A stretch of 19,579 bases of DNA, taken from the NCBI GenBank assembly GCA_934643185.1, contig CAKUBN010000043.1, positions 1 through 19,579 of the forward strand, given 5' to 3'. The notes beneath the pieces are model-generated. The model was not told where the DNA came from and did not search any database. It saw nothing but the letters and a program-made list of their open reading frames with translations. The stretch's first letter is position 1. Every line of letters begins with the position of its first letter. The position numbers were made by a program, and so were the translations under genes. This DNA comes from an uncultured Eubacteriales bacterium (GTDB lineage: Bacteria; Bacillota; Clostridia; Oscillospirales; Acutalibacteraceae). Positions 1-6,904 of the stretch are shown one piece after another.

Positions 1-75
1 GCGACCCGGAACGGGCTCGAACCGTCGACCTCTAGCGTGACAGGCTAGCGTTCTAACCAGCTGAACTACCGGGCC
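1..75 (-). tRNA. tRNA-Asp (anticodon GUC), 3' end cut by window edge
   Basis: On the minus strand a full cloverleaf can be drawn. The acceptor arm GGCCCGG (69-75) pairs with CCGGGTC (3-9) through one G-U pair. The D stem is GTTC/GAAC, the anticodon stem CTAGC/GCTAG closes loop CTGTCAC, and a GGTTCGAGCC-type T arm follows. The anticodon GTC lies at 39-41 and reads Asp codons. Discriminator G73 is at position 2 and C74 at position 1, so the CCA tail appears genome-encoded but its last two bases are outside the window. It lies 5 nt downstream of tRNA-Val and is probably cotranscribed with it. Confidence 0.95.
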
Positions 76-80
76 ACATT

Positions 81-157
81 TGGTGGGGACAATAGGACTC
101 GAACCTATGACCCCCTGCTTGTAAGGCAGGTGCTCTAACCAGCTGAGCTATACCCCC
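81..157 (-). tRNA. tRNA-Val (anticodon UAC)
   Basis: This is a complete 77-nt tRNA on the minus strand. The acceptor stem is GGGGGTA (151-157) paired with TGTCCCC, the discriminator is A, and an encoded CCA lies at 81-83. The D stem is GCTC/GAGC. The anticodon stem CCTGC/GCAGG closes loop CTTACAA, with anticodon TAC at 121-123. The T arm carries the GGTTCGAGTCC consensus. It is the first tRNA of a Val-Asp pair, preceded by its own promoter (237-265) and a leader stem-loop (182-210). Confidence 0.97.
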
Positions 158-181
158 AAACAGCATCGCTTTTCAGAAATC

Positions 182-210
182 CTTCAACAGAACTTGCGGT
201 TCTTTTGAAG
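182..210 (-). promoter_or_regulatory. Stem-loop in the tRNA-Val/tRNA-Asp precursor leader
   Basis: CTTCAA+AGAAC (182-187, 189-193) pairs with GTTCT+TTGAAG (199-203, 205-210): 11 base pairs, one internal mismatch and a 5-nt loop. It lies between the predicted transcription start (about 230) and the 5' end of tRNA-Val (157). No U-tract follows, so it is not an intrinsic terminator. A processing or folding element in the tRNA precursor is the likeliest role, but that is inference. Confidence 0.45.
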
Positions 211-236
211 TCTTATGTCTTCCAGCGACGTTGTAT

Positions 237-265
237 ATATTACCACATGCTTATTAAAAAGTCAA
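237..265 (-). promoter_or_regulatory. Sigma-A promoter for the tRNA-Val/tRNA-Asp operon
   Basis: On the minus strand, -35 TTGACT (260-265), a 17-bp spacer and -10 TAATAT (237-242) are seen. TGG directly before the -10 supplies an extended -10 TG. It lies just beyond the hslO stop codon. Transcription would start near 230, leaving a leader of about 73 nt before tRNA-Val. The tRNAs therefore do not depend only on read-through from hslO. Confidence 0.7.
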
Positions 266-293
266 TACCTTTTCCAAAACTTTTTCAAAAAAG

Positions 294-1199
294 TTATTTT
301 GAGACATTTTTACGCTTTTCGCGCACGCTTTCGGCAAGCTCGTGCAGCTCCTCTTTTGTGAAGTAATACTTGCGGCAGCAGTACGGACACACCGCCTCCA
401 CCTTGCCGTCCACAGCCGGCAGCGTATCGATCTCATCCGGCTCCAAGGTCGCAAGGGCATTATAATACTTCTCACGGCTGCATGTGCAGGCGTAGTGCAC
501 GGGGATTTCCTCCAGCTTTTCGACTTCAAATCCTGTGAGCGCCGTGTCGACCATCTGCTCCACGGTCATGCCTTTTGCAAGCATGGTGGTGACGGGTTCC
601 AGCGTTGCGATATTCGCTTCCAGCTTTTCAATGTCCTGCGGCAGTGCGCCGGGCAGCACCTGAATAAGCAAACCGCCTGCAAGCAGCACACCGTTCGTGT
701 TCGGGTCTACAAGCACGCCGAGTGCGCACACCGTGGGGATCTGCTCGCTCACGGCGTAATAATTCGTGATGTCCTCGGCGATCTCGCCGCTGACGAGCTC
801 CACTTGGCCCATATACGGCTCACCTGTACCGTAGCTGCGGATGACACCAAGGCGGCCGTCTGTACCGACTGCGGCGCTGACGTCCAGCTTGCCGTTCGGC
901 TTCAGGGGCACGTCTACGTTCGGATTGTCCACACAGCCGCGCACATTGCCGTGGCTGTCGGAAATTGCCGTGACGGTGCCGATGGGACCGCCGCCGTTTA
1001 TGCGCAACGTAAGCGTGGCATGCTCTTGCTTTTGCATAGCGCCCATGACGGACGCCGCGGTAAGCAGTCTGCCAAGCGCAGCGGAAGCCGTGGCGCTGAG
1101 GCCGTGCAGCCTCTGTGCGGTATATACCGTATCGCTTGAATCGATTGCGGAGGCCATAAGGGCACCGTCCGATGTGATGCAGCGAATAATCCTATCCAA
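294..1199 (-). CDS. hslO: Hsp33 redox-regulated molecular chaperone
   Basis: The 301-aa product matches the usual size and layout of Hsp33, a cytoplasmic holdase activated by oxidation and unfolding that protects proteins during oxidative stress. The N-terminal part has the family segment around residues 60-130 (LTLRINGGGPIG, then DNPNVDVPL). The C-terminal zinc redox switch is intact: a CxC pair (C238, C240) and a CxxC pair (CPYC, C271 and C274), with an extra C275 next to it. The start is TTG at 1197-1199, supported by an AAAGGAAG ribosome site (1207-1214) seven bases upstream; no in-frame ATG is better placed. It is the last gene of yerC-methyltransferase-hslO, 24 nt after the methyltransferase stop. 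A short AT-rich inverted repeat over its stop codon is too weak to call a terminator. Confidence 0.96.
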   Translation of the reverse strand: MDRIIRCITSDGALMASAIDSSDTVYTAQRLHGLSATASAALGRLLTAASVMGAMQKQEHATLTLRINGGGPIGTVTAISDSHGNVRGCVDNPNVDVPLKPNGKLDVSAAVGTDGRLGVIRSYGTGEPYMGQVELVSGEIAEDITNYYAVSEQIPTVCALGVLVDPNTNGVLLAGGLLIQVLPGALPQDIEKLEANIATLEPVTTMLAKGMTVEQMVDTALTGFEVEKLEEIPVHYACTCSREKYYNALATLEPDEIDTLPAVDGKVEAVCPYCCRKYYFTKEELHELAESVREKRKNVSK

Positions 1200-1223
1200 T
1201 GAAATTCTTCCTTTCGGAGCGTT

Positions 1224-2006
1224 TTACGGAGCAATATCGTCCTTAAAAACGCCGTTTTGTGAGTTTGTGATGTGTGCGGCGAAAATAATGCGCTGCTCCT
1301 CCGGCTTCGGCGCGTCGAAAGAGAGGTCACCGAAGACCTCCACCCTATCAAAGCCGGACTTTTTCAGCATTTCCGTCAGCTTCTCCACGCTGTATGCATG
1401 CTCAAAGAAATGCTCGCTGCTGCGCGTATAGACCTTGCCCTCTTTCTCAAAGAAATCGAGAGAGATCGCCACACTGTGATCCTGCGGATTATAGCGGTTC
1501 TGCCATGCGCAGTAAATATCCGCAAGGTCGTAAATATAGGTGTTGTTGCCCAGCACCTTTTCGTGCTTATAGAGCGTGTTTACGTCGAAAATGAACCAGC
1601 TGTCGTTATCCATGAAAAACGCCACGCGGTCAAATGCCGCCTGCACCTGCACTTCGCCGGAGAGGTGGTTGATGCTGTCCAGCGAACAGAACACCGTGTT
1701 GACCGTGCCGAACAGGTCGAGCGTCTGCATTTTCTGACAAAGGAACATCACATCGGCTTCCATGTCGTAAGCCTTGTCCTTCGCTTCGGACAGCATGGCG
1801 ATGGAGCCGTCCACGCCGTACACATCCATGCCAAGCTTATAAAGCTCCAGCGTAAGGCTGCCGGTACCGCAGGCAAGGTCTAAGACGATGCCCGGTTCAT
1901 GGTGGAGATGCTCGAGCAGCTTCTTTAAATATGCCGCGCGGCCCTTATAATCCACGTTCGCGGTCAACGCATCGTAGTAGCGCGCAAAAACGTCGTAGCC
2001 GGCCAT
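1224..2006 (-). CDS. Class I SAM-dependent methyltransferase, YqeM-like
   Basis: This is a 260-aa Rossmann-fold methyltransferase. The SAM-binding motif I is VLDLACGTGSL (residues 41-51), followed by the acidic motif II in VYGVDGS (about 63-69). Downstream segments CSLDSINHL, FIFDVNT, the CAW stretch and the C-terminal EMLKKSGF resemble Bacillus subtilis YqeM from memory of that family. The substrate is unknown and could be RNA, protein or a small molecule. Its ATG (2004-2006) overlaps the last base of the yerC TAA stop (TAATG), so translation is probably coupled to yerC. hslO follows 24 nt later. Membership of the methyltransferase superfamily is secure; the YqeM assignment is less so. Confidence 0.88.
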   Translation of the reverse strand: MAGYDVFARYYDALTANVDYKGRAAYLKKLLEHLHHEPGIVLDLACGTGSLTLELYKLGMDVYGVDGSIAMLSEAKDKAYDMEADVMFLCQKMQTLDLFGTVNTVFCSLDSINHLSGEVQVQAAFDRVAFFMDNDSWFIFDVNTLYKHEKVLGNNTYIYDLADIYCAWQNRYNPQDHSVAISLDFFEKEGKVYTRSSEHFFEHAYSVEKLTEMLKKSGFDRVEVFGDLSFDAPKPEEQRIIFAAHITNSQNGVFKDDIAP

Positions 2007-2311
2007 TAGTCCTCTTTTCCTCCGCCGGTCAACAGGCGCTCAAAAATCAGCGTGTAGCCGTCGCTGCCGTAATTCAAAGAGCGATTGACACGGCTGATGG
2101 TCGCAGTGGAAGCGCCGGTCTTATCGACGATGTCGCTGTATACGTGGCGCTCACTGAGCATTTTGGCAACCGCAATGCGCTGCGACATGGCTTTCAGCTC
2201 CTGCACGGTGCAGAGATCTTCAAAAAATTTATAGCATTCCTCGCGGTTTTTCAGCGTGAGAATAGCATCAAAAAGGAAATCAACGTTTTCATCATGCAGT
2301 TTGGTGTTCAT
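2006..2311 (-). CDS. yerC: YerC/TrpR-like DNA-binding regulator
   Basis: This 101-aa protein belongs to the YerC/YecD family, relatives of the tryptophan repressor TrpR that lack a recognised ligand. Residues 12-56 are helical (FLFDAILTLKNREECYKFFEDL, then the ELKAMSQRIAVAKML segment). A helix-turn-helix follows at about residues 57-79, with the TGASTATISRVNRSL recognition region. I start it at ATG 2309-2311, which has AAAGGAA (2322-2328) 10 nt upstream. A longer frame reaching 2359 has no ribosome site, and the 101-aa form fits the family length of about 100. It is the first gene of an operon with a methyltransferase and hslO, behind a promoter at 2418-2446. Its target genes cannot be read from this window; autoregulation is possible. 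Confidence 0.9.
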   Translation of the reverse strand: MNTKLHDENVDFLFDAILTLKNREECYKFFEDLCTVQELKAMSQRIAVAKMLSERHVYSDIVDKTGASTATISRVNRSLNYGSDGYTLIFERLLTGGGKED

Positions 2312-2417
2312 TGTTTCTGTGTTCCTTTCTTTATGAATTTGCATCCGAAAACGGCACATTTATGCCGTAAAGCACCAAATGCGCCGTCTTTTCGTCAACG
2401 AGGTTCTTTACTTTTTT

Positions 2418-2446
2418 ATTTTAACATACAAAAGCACAAAAGTAAA
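2418..2446 (-). promoter_or_regulatory. Predicted promoter for yerC-methyltransferase-hslO
   Basis: On the minus strand, -35 TTTACT (2441-2446), a 17-bp spacer and -10 TAAAAT (2418-2423) are seen, with TGT before the -10 giving an extended -10. It lies in the 174-bp AT-rich gap between the lysA stop and the yerC ATG. Predicted start is near 2411, leaving about 100 nt of leader. Confidence 0.5.
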
Positions 2447-2485
2447 CACCGAAATCAAGAAATTTTTGCACAGCAGTGCGTGAAA

Positions 2486-3784
2486 TCACACATCGTTGCG
2501 CACGAGGTCTTCATAGGTCTCCCCTTTGATGATGACACGGGATTCTCCGCCGCGAACCATGACGACCGGCGGACGCGTGTTGCGGTTGTAATTCGATGCC
2601 ATGGAGTAGTTGTACGCGCCGGTGGAGAGCACCGCCAGAATATCGCCGACCTCGGGCTTTTGAATGAGCGTGTTCTCCTGAATGAGGTCGCCGCTTTCGC
2701 AGCACTTGCCGGCAATGGTCGCCGTAAAGTCTGCGGGCTCGTTCGCCTTATTTGCGATGAGGCAAGTGTAATCCGACTGATAGAGCGCGTAACGCGGGTT
2801 TTCATACATGCCGCCGTCAATAGCCACATATGTACGCACATTCGGGATGGTCTTGATATCGCCGACAGTGTACAGCGTGAGGCCGGCCTCGCACACGATG
2901 GAGCGTCCCGGCTCAATGTAAATATACGGCACCTGAATACCGTACTCCTTGCAGGCAGCATGCACGGCTTCGGAAACGTCGCTCATGTAATCTTCATACG
3001 GCACGGCTGCATCGGCTTCCTTGTACTTTACGCCGAAGCCGCCGCCGAGGTTGAGGTGTGTCAGCGTTTTGCCGAGCTCTGTATGGATCTTGTTATAGAA
3101 CTTCAGCATGACCTGCGCCGCCAGCACGAACGGGGCTTTGTCGAAAATCTGCGAGCCGATGTGGCAGTGCAGACCGATGAGCTCTACATTTTCGCATGCA
3201 ACGGCTTCCTTTACGGCTTCAAACGCCTCTCCGTTTTCAAGCGCAAAGCCGAACTTGGAATCGATCTGACCCGTGCGGATAAACTCGTGCGTGTGGGCGT
3301 CAATGCCGGGCTTGATGCGCATGGAAATGGACGTAACAACGCCTTTTTCCGCAGAGAGCTTTTCAATGCGGTGCAGCTCGTTTAAGTTATCAACGACAAT
3401 GTCGCCTACGCCGCTTTCAAGCGCATAGCGGAGTTCCTGCATTGTTTTATTGTTGCCATGGAAATGAATGTGTTTTGCATCCACACCCGCTGCAAGAGCG
3501 GTATACAGCTCGCCGCCGGAGACGACGTCGAGGTCTAAGCCTTCTTCGGTCACGATACGGCAAATCTCTTTGCAGCAGAACGCCTTACTGGCATACAGCG
3601 CGGTGCCTTTTCCATTATAGTGGCGCTCAAACGAAGACTTATAGCGGCGGCAAACGCTGCGGATCTCATCTTCGCTCATCACATACAGCGCGGTGCCGTA
3701 CTTTTCGGCAAGCTCCACGGTGTCGCAGCCGCTGATCGTCAGGTGGCCTTTTTCATTGACATTGTAACAATCGGATACAAACAT
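2486..3784 (-). CDS. lysA: Diaminopimelate decarboxylase
   Basis: This cytoplasmic enzyme removes CO2 from meso-diaminopimelate to give L-lysine, the last step of lysine synthesis. The 432-aa product has the fold-type III PLP decarboxylase layout. The PLP lysine lies in YASKAFC (K67), HCHIGSQ is at 206-212, and the PLP-phosphate glycine loop LGGGFG is near 246-251. EPGRS begins at 291, and CESGD (362-366) is the active-site segment contributed across the dimer. An upstream TTG (3802) and ATG (3793) are in frame. The ATG at 3784 is preferred because AAGGGA ends 9 nt before it, whereas the upstream codons flank or overlap that SD. It follows ysxC by 47 nt with no clear promoter, so it may be the tail of the tig-to-ysxC transcript. 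No lysine riboswitch is seen. Confidence 0.96.
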   Translation of the reverse strand: MFVSDCYNVNEKGHLTISGCDTVELAEKYGTALYVMSEDEIRSVCRRYKSSFERHYNGKGTALYASKAFCCKEICRIVTEEGLDLDVVSGGELYTALAAGVDAKHIHFHGNNKTMQELRYALESGVGDIVVDNLNELHRIEKLSAEKGVVTSISMRIKPGIDAHTHEFIRTGQIDSKFGFALENGEAFEAVKEAVACENVELIGLHCHIGSQIFDKAPFVLAAQVMLKFYNKIHTELGKTLTHLNLGGGFGVKYKEADAAVPYEDYMSDVSEAVHAACKEYGIQVPYIYIEPGRSIVCEAGLTLYTVGDIKTIPNVRTYVAIDGGMYENPRYALYQSDYTCLIANKANEPADFTATIAGKCCESGDLIQENTLIQKPEVGDILAVLSTGAYNYSMASNYNRNTRPPVVMVRGGESRVIIKGETYEDLVRNDV

Positions 3785-3831
3785 ATTTTTCATTCCCTTC
3801 AAAAAGTGGTGGATCTATACTTCGCAGCTGC

Positions 3832-4416
3832 TCAGTTACCCAAAACGGCAGCTTCGATGTGCTGTTTCAGCGTCTCCAAACCGAAGCCGGTCTGGGAGGA
3901 ATACGGGATGAACGGGATTTCATGCTCACGGAACAGGTCCTCAAAATACGCGTTCTGCGTGTTGAACTGCGTTTTGTTCAGCTTATCGCTTTTCGTACAG
4001 ACGACGAGGAACGGCAGGTCACGCTCGATAAGGAAGTTAATCATATCGAAATCGTCCGAAGTCGGCTCATGGCGCATATCGAGAATTTGGATGACGAGCG
4101 CCACGTTGCGCTCTGCATCAAAATATCCCTGCATCAGCTTTGCCCAGCGCTGCTTTTCGCTTTGTGAAACCTTGGCGTAGCCGTAGCCCGGCAGGTCTAC
4201 AAAGCGGCACTCCGGCAGACGGAAAAAGTTGATGGTCGCCGTTTTGCCGGGCGTGGCGCTGACGCGTGCAAGCGCCTTGCGGTTGACGAGCTTATTGATG
4301 AGCGAGGATTTGCCCACATTGGATTTACCGGAAAAAACGATCTCCGGCAAGTCCGACTTTTTGAGCTGATCCGCACGGCCGGCGGCAGCTTCAAATTCTA
4401 CTGACTGAAAATTCAC
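3832..4416 (-). CDS. ysxC: Ribosome-assembly GTPase YsxC/EngB
   Basis: The 194-aa product is a small TrmE-Era-EngA-YihA-Septin-like GTPase needed for late 50S subunit assembly in Firmicutes. Visible motifs are G1 GKSNVGKS (30-37), the G2 region TPGKT (55-59), G3 DLPG (74-77) and G4 TKSD (141-144). The sequence ends in a short C-terminal helix as in YsxC. The start is GTG (4414-4416), preceded by a GGGGAA ribosome site. It lies 10 nt downstream of lon. This lon-ysxC adjacency is the classical Firmicutes arrangement and indicates cotranscription. Confidence 0.96.
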   Translation of the reverse strand: MNFQSVEFEAAAGRADQLKKSDLPEIVFSGKSNVGKSSLINKLVNRKALARVSATPGKTATINFFRLPECRFVDLPGYGYAKVSQSEKQRWAKLMQGYFDAERNVALVIQILDMRHEPTSDDFDMINFLIERDLPFLVVCTKSDKLNKTQFNTQNAYFEDLFREHEIPFIPYSSQTGFGLETLKQHIEAAVLGN

Positions 4417-4426
4417 GGTGTTCCCC

Positions 4427-6832
4427 TTACTGTCTGAGTGTCTGTACGCCGTGCGCGGGCTCCGGGCAAGGCGTATTCGGCTTGGTTTCTCTGTTTAAAA
4501 GCCCGGGCATGGCGATGGGCAGCACCTCATCGATACGGCGCACCGGCACAAACCGCACGTTATCCTTGACGACCTGATCGACTTCGGCGAGATCCGCGAT
4601 GTTCCCGTGCGGGATGATGACGGTCTTCATGCCGTTTTTATACGCCGCCATAGATTTTTCGCGCAGGCCGCCGATGGGCAGCACGCGCCCCTGCAGCGTG
4701 ATCTCACCCGTCATGGCGATGTCGTGCGCGATGGGCTCTTCGCACAGCGCGGACGTGACGGCGGTTGCCATGGCGATACCGGCAGACGGACCGTCCTTCG
4801 GTACGGCGCCCTCCGGCGCGTGGATGTGGATATCCTTTTTCGCGTAGAAATCCGGGCTGATGCCGAGCGTTTCCGCGCGGGTGCGAATGCAGGTGATCGC
4901 CGTTGTGGCGGATTCCTTCATCACATCGCCGAGCGAGCCGGTGAGCTGAATTTTGCCCGTGCCGTTCATCACGGCAACTTCGATGGGCAGCAGCTCGCCG
5001 CCGACGCTTGTCCACGCAAGACCGTTCACAAGGCCGATCTCATCGCGGCGTTCTTCCTTATCCTTCGCGAATTTTGCCGGGCCGAGCAGTTTCTCAAGGT
5101 CGGCGGGCTTCACGGAATAGGACTTGAAATCTTCCTCCGTGACGATGCGGCGCGCCACCTTGCGGCAAATGGTGCCGATGGTGCGTTCCAATGTGCGCAC
5201 GCCGGCTTCGCGGGTGTAATCTTCAATAATTGCGTGCAGTGCCTTCGGTGTGAAGCGCAGCTGCGCCGCCTTGATGCCGTGCTTTTTCAGCTGCTTCGGC
5301 ACCAGATATTTCGAGGCGATGTGGAACTTTTCCTCCGCCGTGTAGCTGCCGAGCGTGATGATATCCATACGGTCATACAGCGGGCCCGGGATGGCGGAAG
5401 CATCGTTTGCCGTGGTGACAAACAGCATGTGGCTGAGGTCGAACGGCAGGTCGATGTAATGATCCTGGAACGCGCTGTTCTGCTCCGGGTCGAGCACCTC
5501 AAGCAGCGATGCAGACGGGTCGCCCTTAAAGCTCTGGCCGAGCTTGTCGATCTCATCGAGCAGGATGAGCGGGTTATTCGTGCCCGCCTGCTTCACGGCC
5601 GCCATGATGCGGCCCGGCATGGAGCCGACATAGGTGCGGCGGTGACCCATGATGTCTGCTTCGTCGCGCACGCCGCCAAGGGAAACACGCACGTATTTGC
5701 GGCCGGTCGCCTCGGCGATGGAACGCGCAATGGACGTTTTGCCGACGCCCGGCGGGCCGACAAGGCAAATGATCTGCCCCGTCGCCTGGTCGGAAAGCTT
5801 GCGCACGGCGAGCGTCTCCAAAAATCTTGCCTTTACCTTTTCCATGCCGTAGTGGTCGCGGTTAAGGATTTTCTCCGCACGGTCAAGGTCCAAGCGCTCC
5901 TTGGAGCTCGTGTTCCACGGCAGCTCAAGGCACGTTTCAAGGTACACGCGCATAACGGAGCCCTCGTGCGAGCCGTAGGGCATTTTGGCGAGGCGGTCGC
6001 ACTCTTTTAAAAGCTTTTCGCGCGCGACCTGCGGCAGGTTCAGCTTTTCGATCTTCTGGCGGAACTCGTCGGATTCCTCCTGCGGGTTGTCCTCTTCGCC
6101 GAGCTCGCTCGCGATGGCGCGCATCTGCTCGCGCAGCATGTAAACGCGCTGGTTTTCGTCCATCTGCTCCTGCGCCTTCTGCGAAATTTCACGCTCCAGC
6201 GACATCACCTTGATCTCATCGCTCAAAATGTCGTTGAGCTTTGCAATGCGCTTTTCCGGGTGGAGCTCGTCGAGAATGCACTGCTTCTGCTCAAAATCGA
6301 GCGAAATGTTCGCCGCGATGAAATCGGCCAGATCGCCGCAATCCTTCTGCTGCATGACGCCAAGCAAAATATCCGGCGGCACCTGACGGAACCAGTGGAT
6401 GTATTCTTCAAATCTCTCCTGTGCAATGCGGCTGAGCGCTTCTGTTCTTGCGGTATGACGTGCGGCAATGGTTTTGCACGCGCACACGCTGCCGGTAAGG
6501 TACGGCTCGTTCTGCACGACGGACATGATCTCCGCGCGGCGGATGCCCTCCACATGCAGCTTGATGCCGCCCTCCGTCGTATGCACCACCTGCTTGATGC
6601 GGGCGATGACGCCGATCTTATAGAGGTCCTCCGCCACAGGCTCGCTTTCCGAAAGGTCGGTCTGCGTGACGATGAACAGCTCGCGGCTGTCCGTATCCAG
6701 CGCCGCCTTGGCCGCCAGAATGGACTTTTTTCTGCCGATGTCGAACTGCACGATCATGCCCGGGAACACGACGAGTCCGCGCACGGCGAGTACCGGCAGA
6801 ACTCTCTCTTCCTCAAGTATGGTTTCTTTCAT
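4427..6832 (-). CDS. lon: ATP-dependent protease Lon (LonA type)
   Basis: The 801-aa length is typical of soluble LonA, the AAA+ protease that degrades misfolded and short-lived regulatory proteins. Order of domains: N-terminal substrate-binding LAN domain (about 10-200), coiled helical linker (about 205-300), AAA+ module, and C-terminal serine-lysine protease domain. Walker A is GPPGVGKT (359-366) and Walker B ILLDEID (423-429). The catalytic dyad is Ser683 in PKDGPSAG and Lys726 in GGLREKS, with the standard 43-residue spacing. An AAGGAT ribosome site precedes the ATG. It lies 72 nt after clpX, across a strong stem-loop, and 10 nt before ysxC. The last 20 or so residues (ETKPNTPCPEPAHG region) form a short non-conserved tail. 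No second, membrane-type lonB is present in this cluster, unlike B. subtilis. Confidence 0.98.
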   Translation of the reverse strand: MKETILEEERVLPVLAVRGLVVFPGMIVQFDIGRKKSILAAKAALDTDSRELFIVTQTDLSESEPVAEDLYKIGVIARIKQVVHTTEGGIKLHVEGIRRAEIMSVVQNEPYLTGSVCACKTIAARHTARTEALSRIAQERFEEYIHWFRQVPPDILLGVMQQKDCGDLADFIAANISLDFEQKQCILDELHPEKRIAKLNDILSDEIKVMSLEREISQKAQEQMDENQRVYMLREQMRAIASELGEEDNPQEESDEFRQKIEKLNLPQVAREKLLKECDRLAKMPYGSHEGSVMRVYLETCLELPWNTSSKERLDLDRAEKILNRDHYGMEKVKARFLETLAVRKLSDQATGQIICLVGPPGVGKTSIARSIAEATGRKYVRVSLGGVRDEADIMGHRRTYVGSMPGRIMAAVKQAGTNNPLILLDEIDKLGQSFKGDPSASLLEVLDPEQNSAFQDHYIDLPFDLSHMLFVTTANDASAIPGPLYDRMDIITLGSYTAEEKFHIASKYLVPKQLKKHGIKAAQLRFTPKALHAIIEDYTREAGVRTLERTIGTICRKVARRIVTEEDFKSYSVKPADLEKLLGPAKFAKDKEERRDEIGLVNGLAWTSVGGELLPIEVAVMNGTGKIQLTGSLGDVMKESATTAITCIRTRAETLGISPDFYAKKDIHIHAPEGAVPKDGPSAGIAMATAVTSALCEEPIAHDIAMTGEITLQGRVLPIGGLREKSMAAYKNGMKTVIIPHGNIADLAEVDQVVKDNVRFVPVRRIDEVLPIAMPGLLNRETKPNTPCPEPAHGVQTLRQ

Positions 6833-6861
6833 AAAATTATCAAATCCTTATAAATCAGACA

Positions 6862-6892
6862 AGGCTGCGCAGCAGGGATCGCTGCACAGCCT
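6862..6892 (-). promoter_or_regulatory. Stem-loop between clpX and lon
   Basis: A 12-bp inverted repeat is present: arms 6862-6873 and 6881-6892 with a 7-nt loop. In the minus-strand transcript the stem has 11 Watson-Crick pairs and one G-U pair. No U-tract follows, so it is not a standard intrinsic terminator. It fills much of the 72-nt gap before lon and could set relative mRNA stability or processing of clpX and lon; this role is inferred. Confidence 0.5.
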
Positions 6893-6904
6893 GTATGATG
6901 ATCA

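Noticed and set aside
276..300. AT-rich inverted repeat over the hslO stop, possible terminator
   Set aside because: The stem is about 7 bp with a single G-C pair and no U-tract directly after it, so it is too weak to call; it may only be AT-rich sequence upstream of the tRNA promoter.
342..1139. Long plus-strand open frame opposite hslO
   Set aside because: It lies entirely antisense to a gene with clear Hsp33 motifs, has no ribosome site, and its translation resembles no protein family; it reflects high GC content on the opposite strand.
2463..2486. GCAC/GTGC repeat just after lysA as a terminator
   Set aside because: There are only four base pairs and the following tract is A-rich before T, unlike an intrinsic terminator.
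4607..6010. 467-codon plus-strand open frame opposite lon
   Set aside because: It is antisense to intact Lon catalytic domains, with no start signal and an Arg/His/Ala-rich composition typical of frame shadows.
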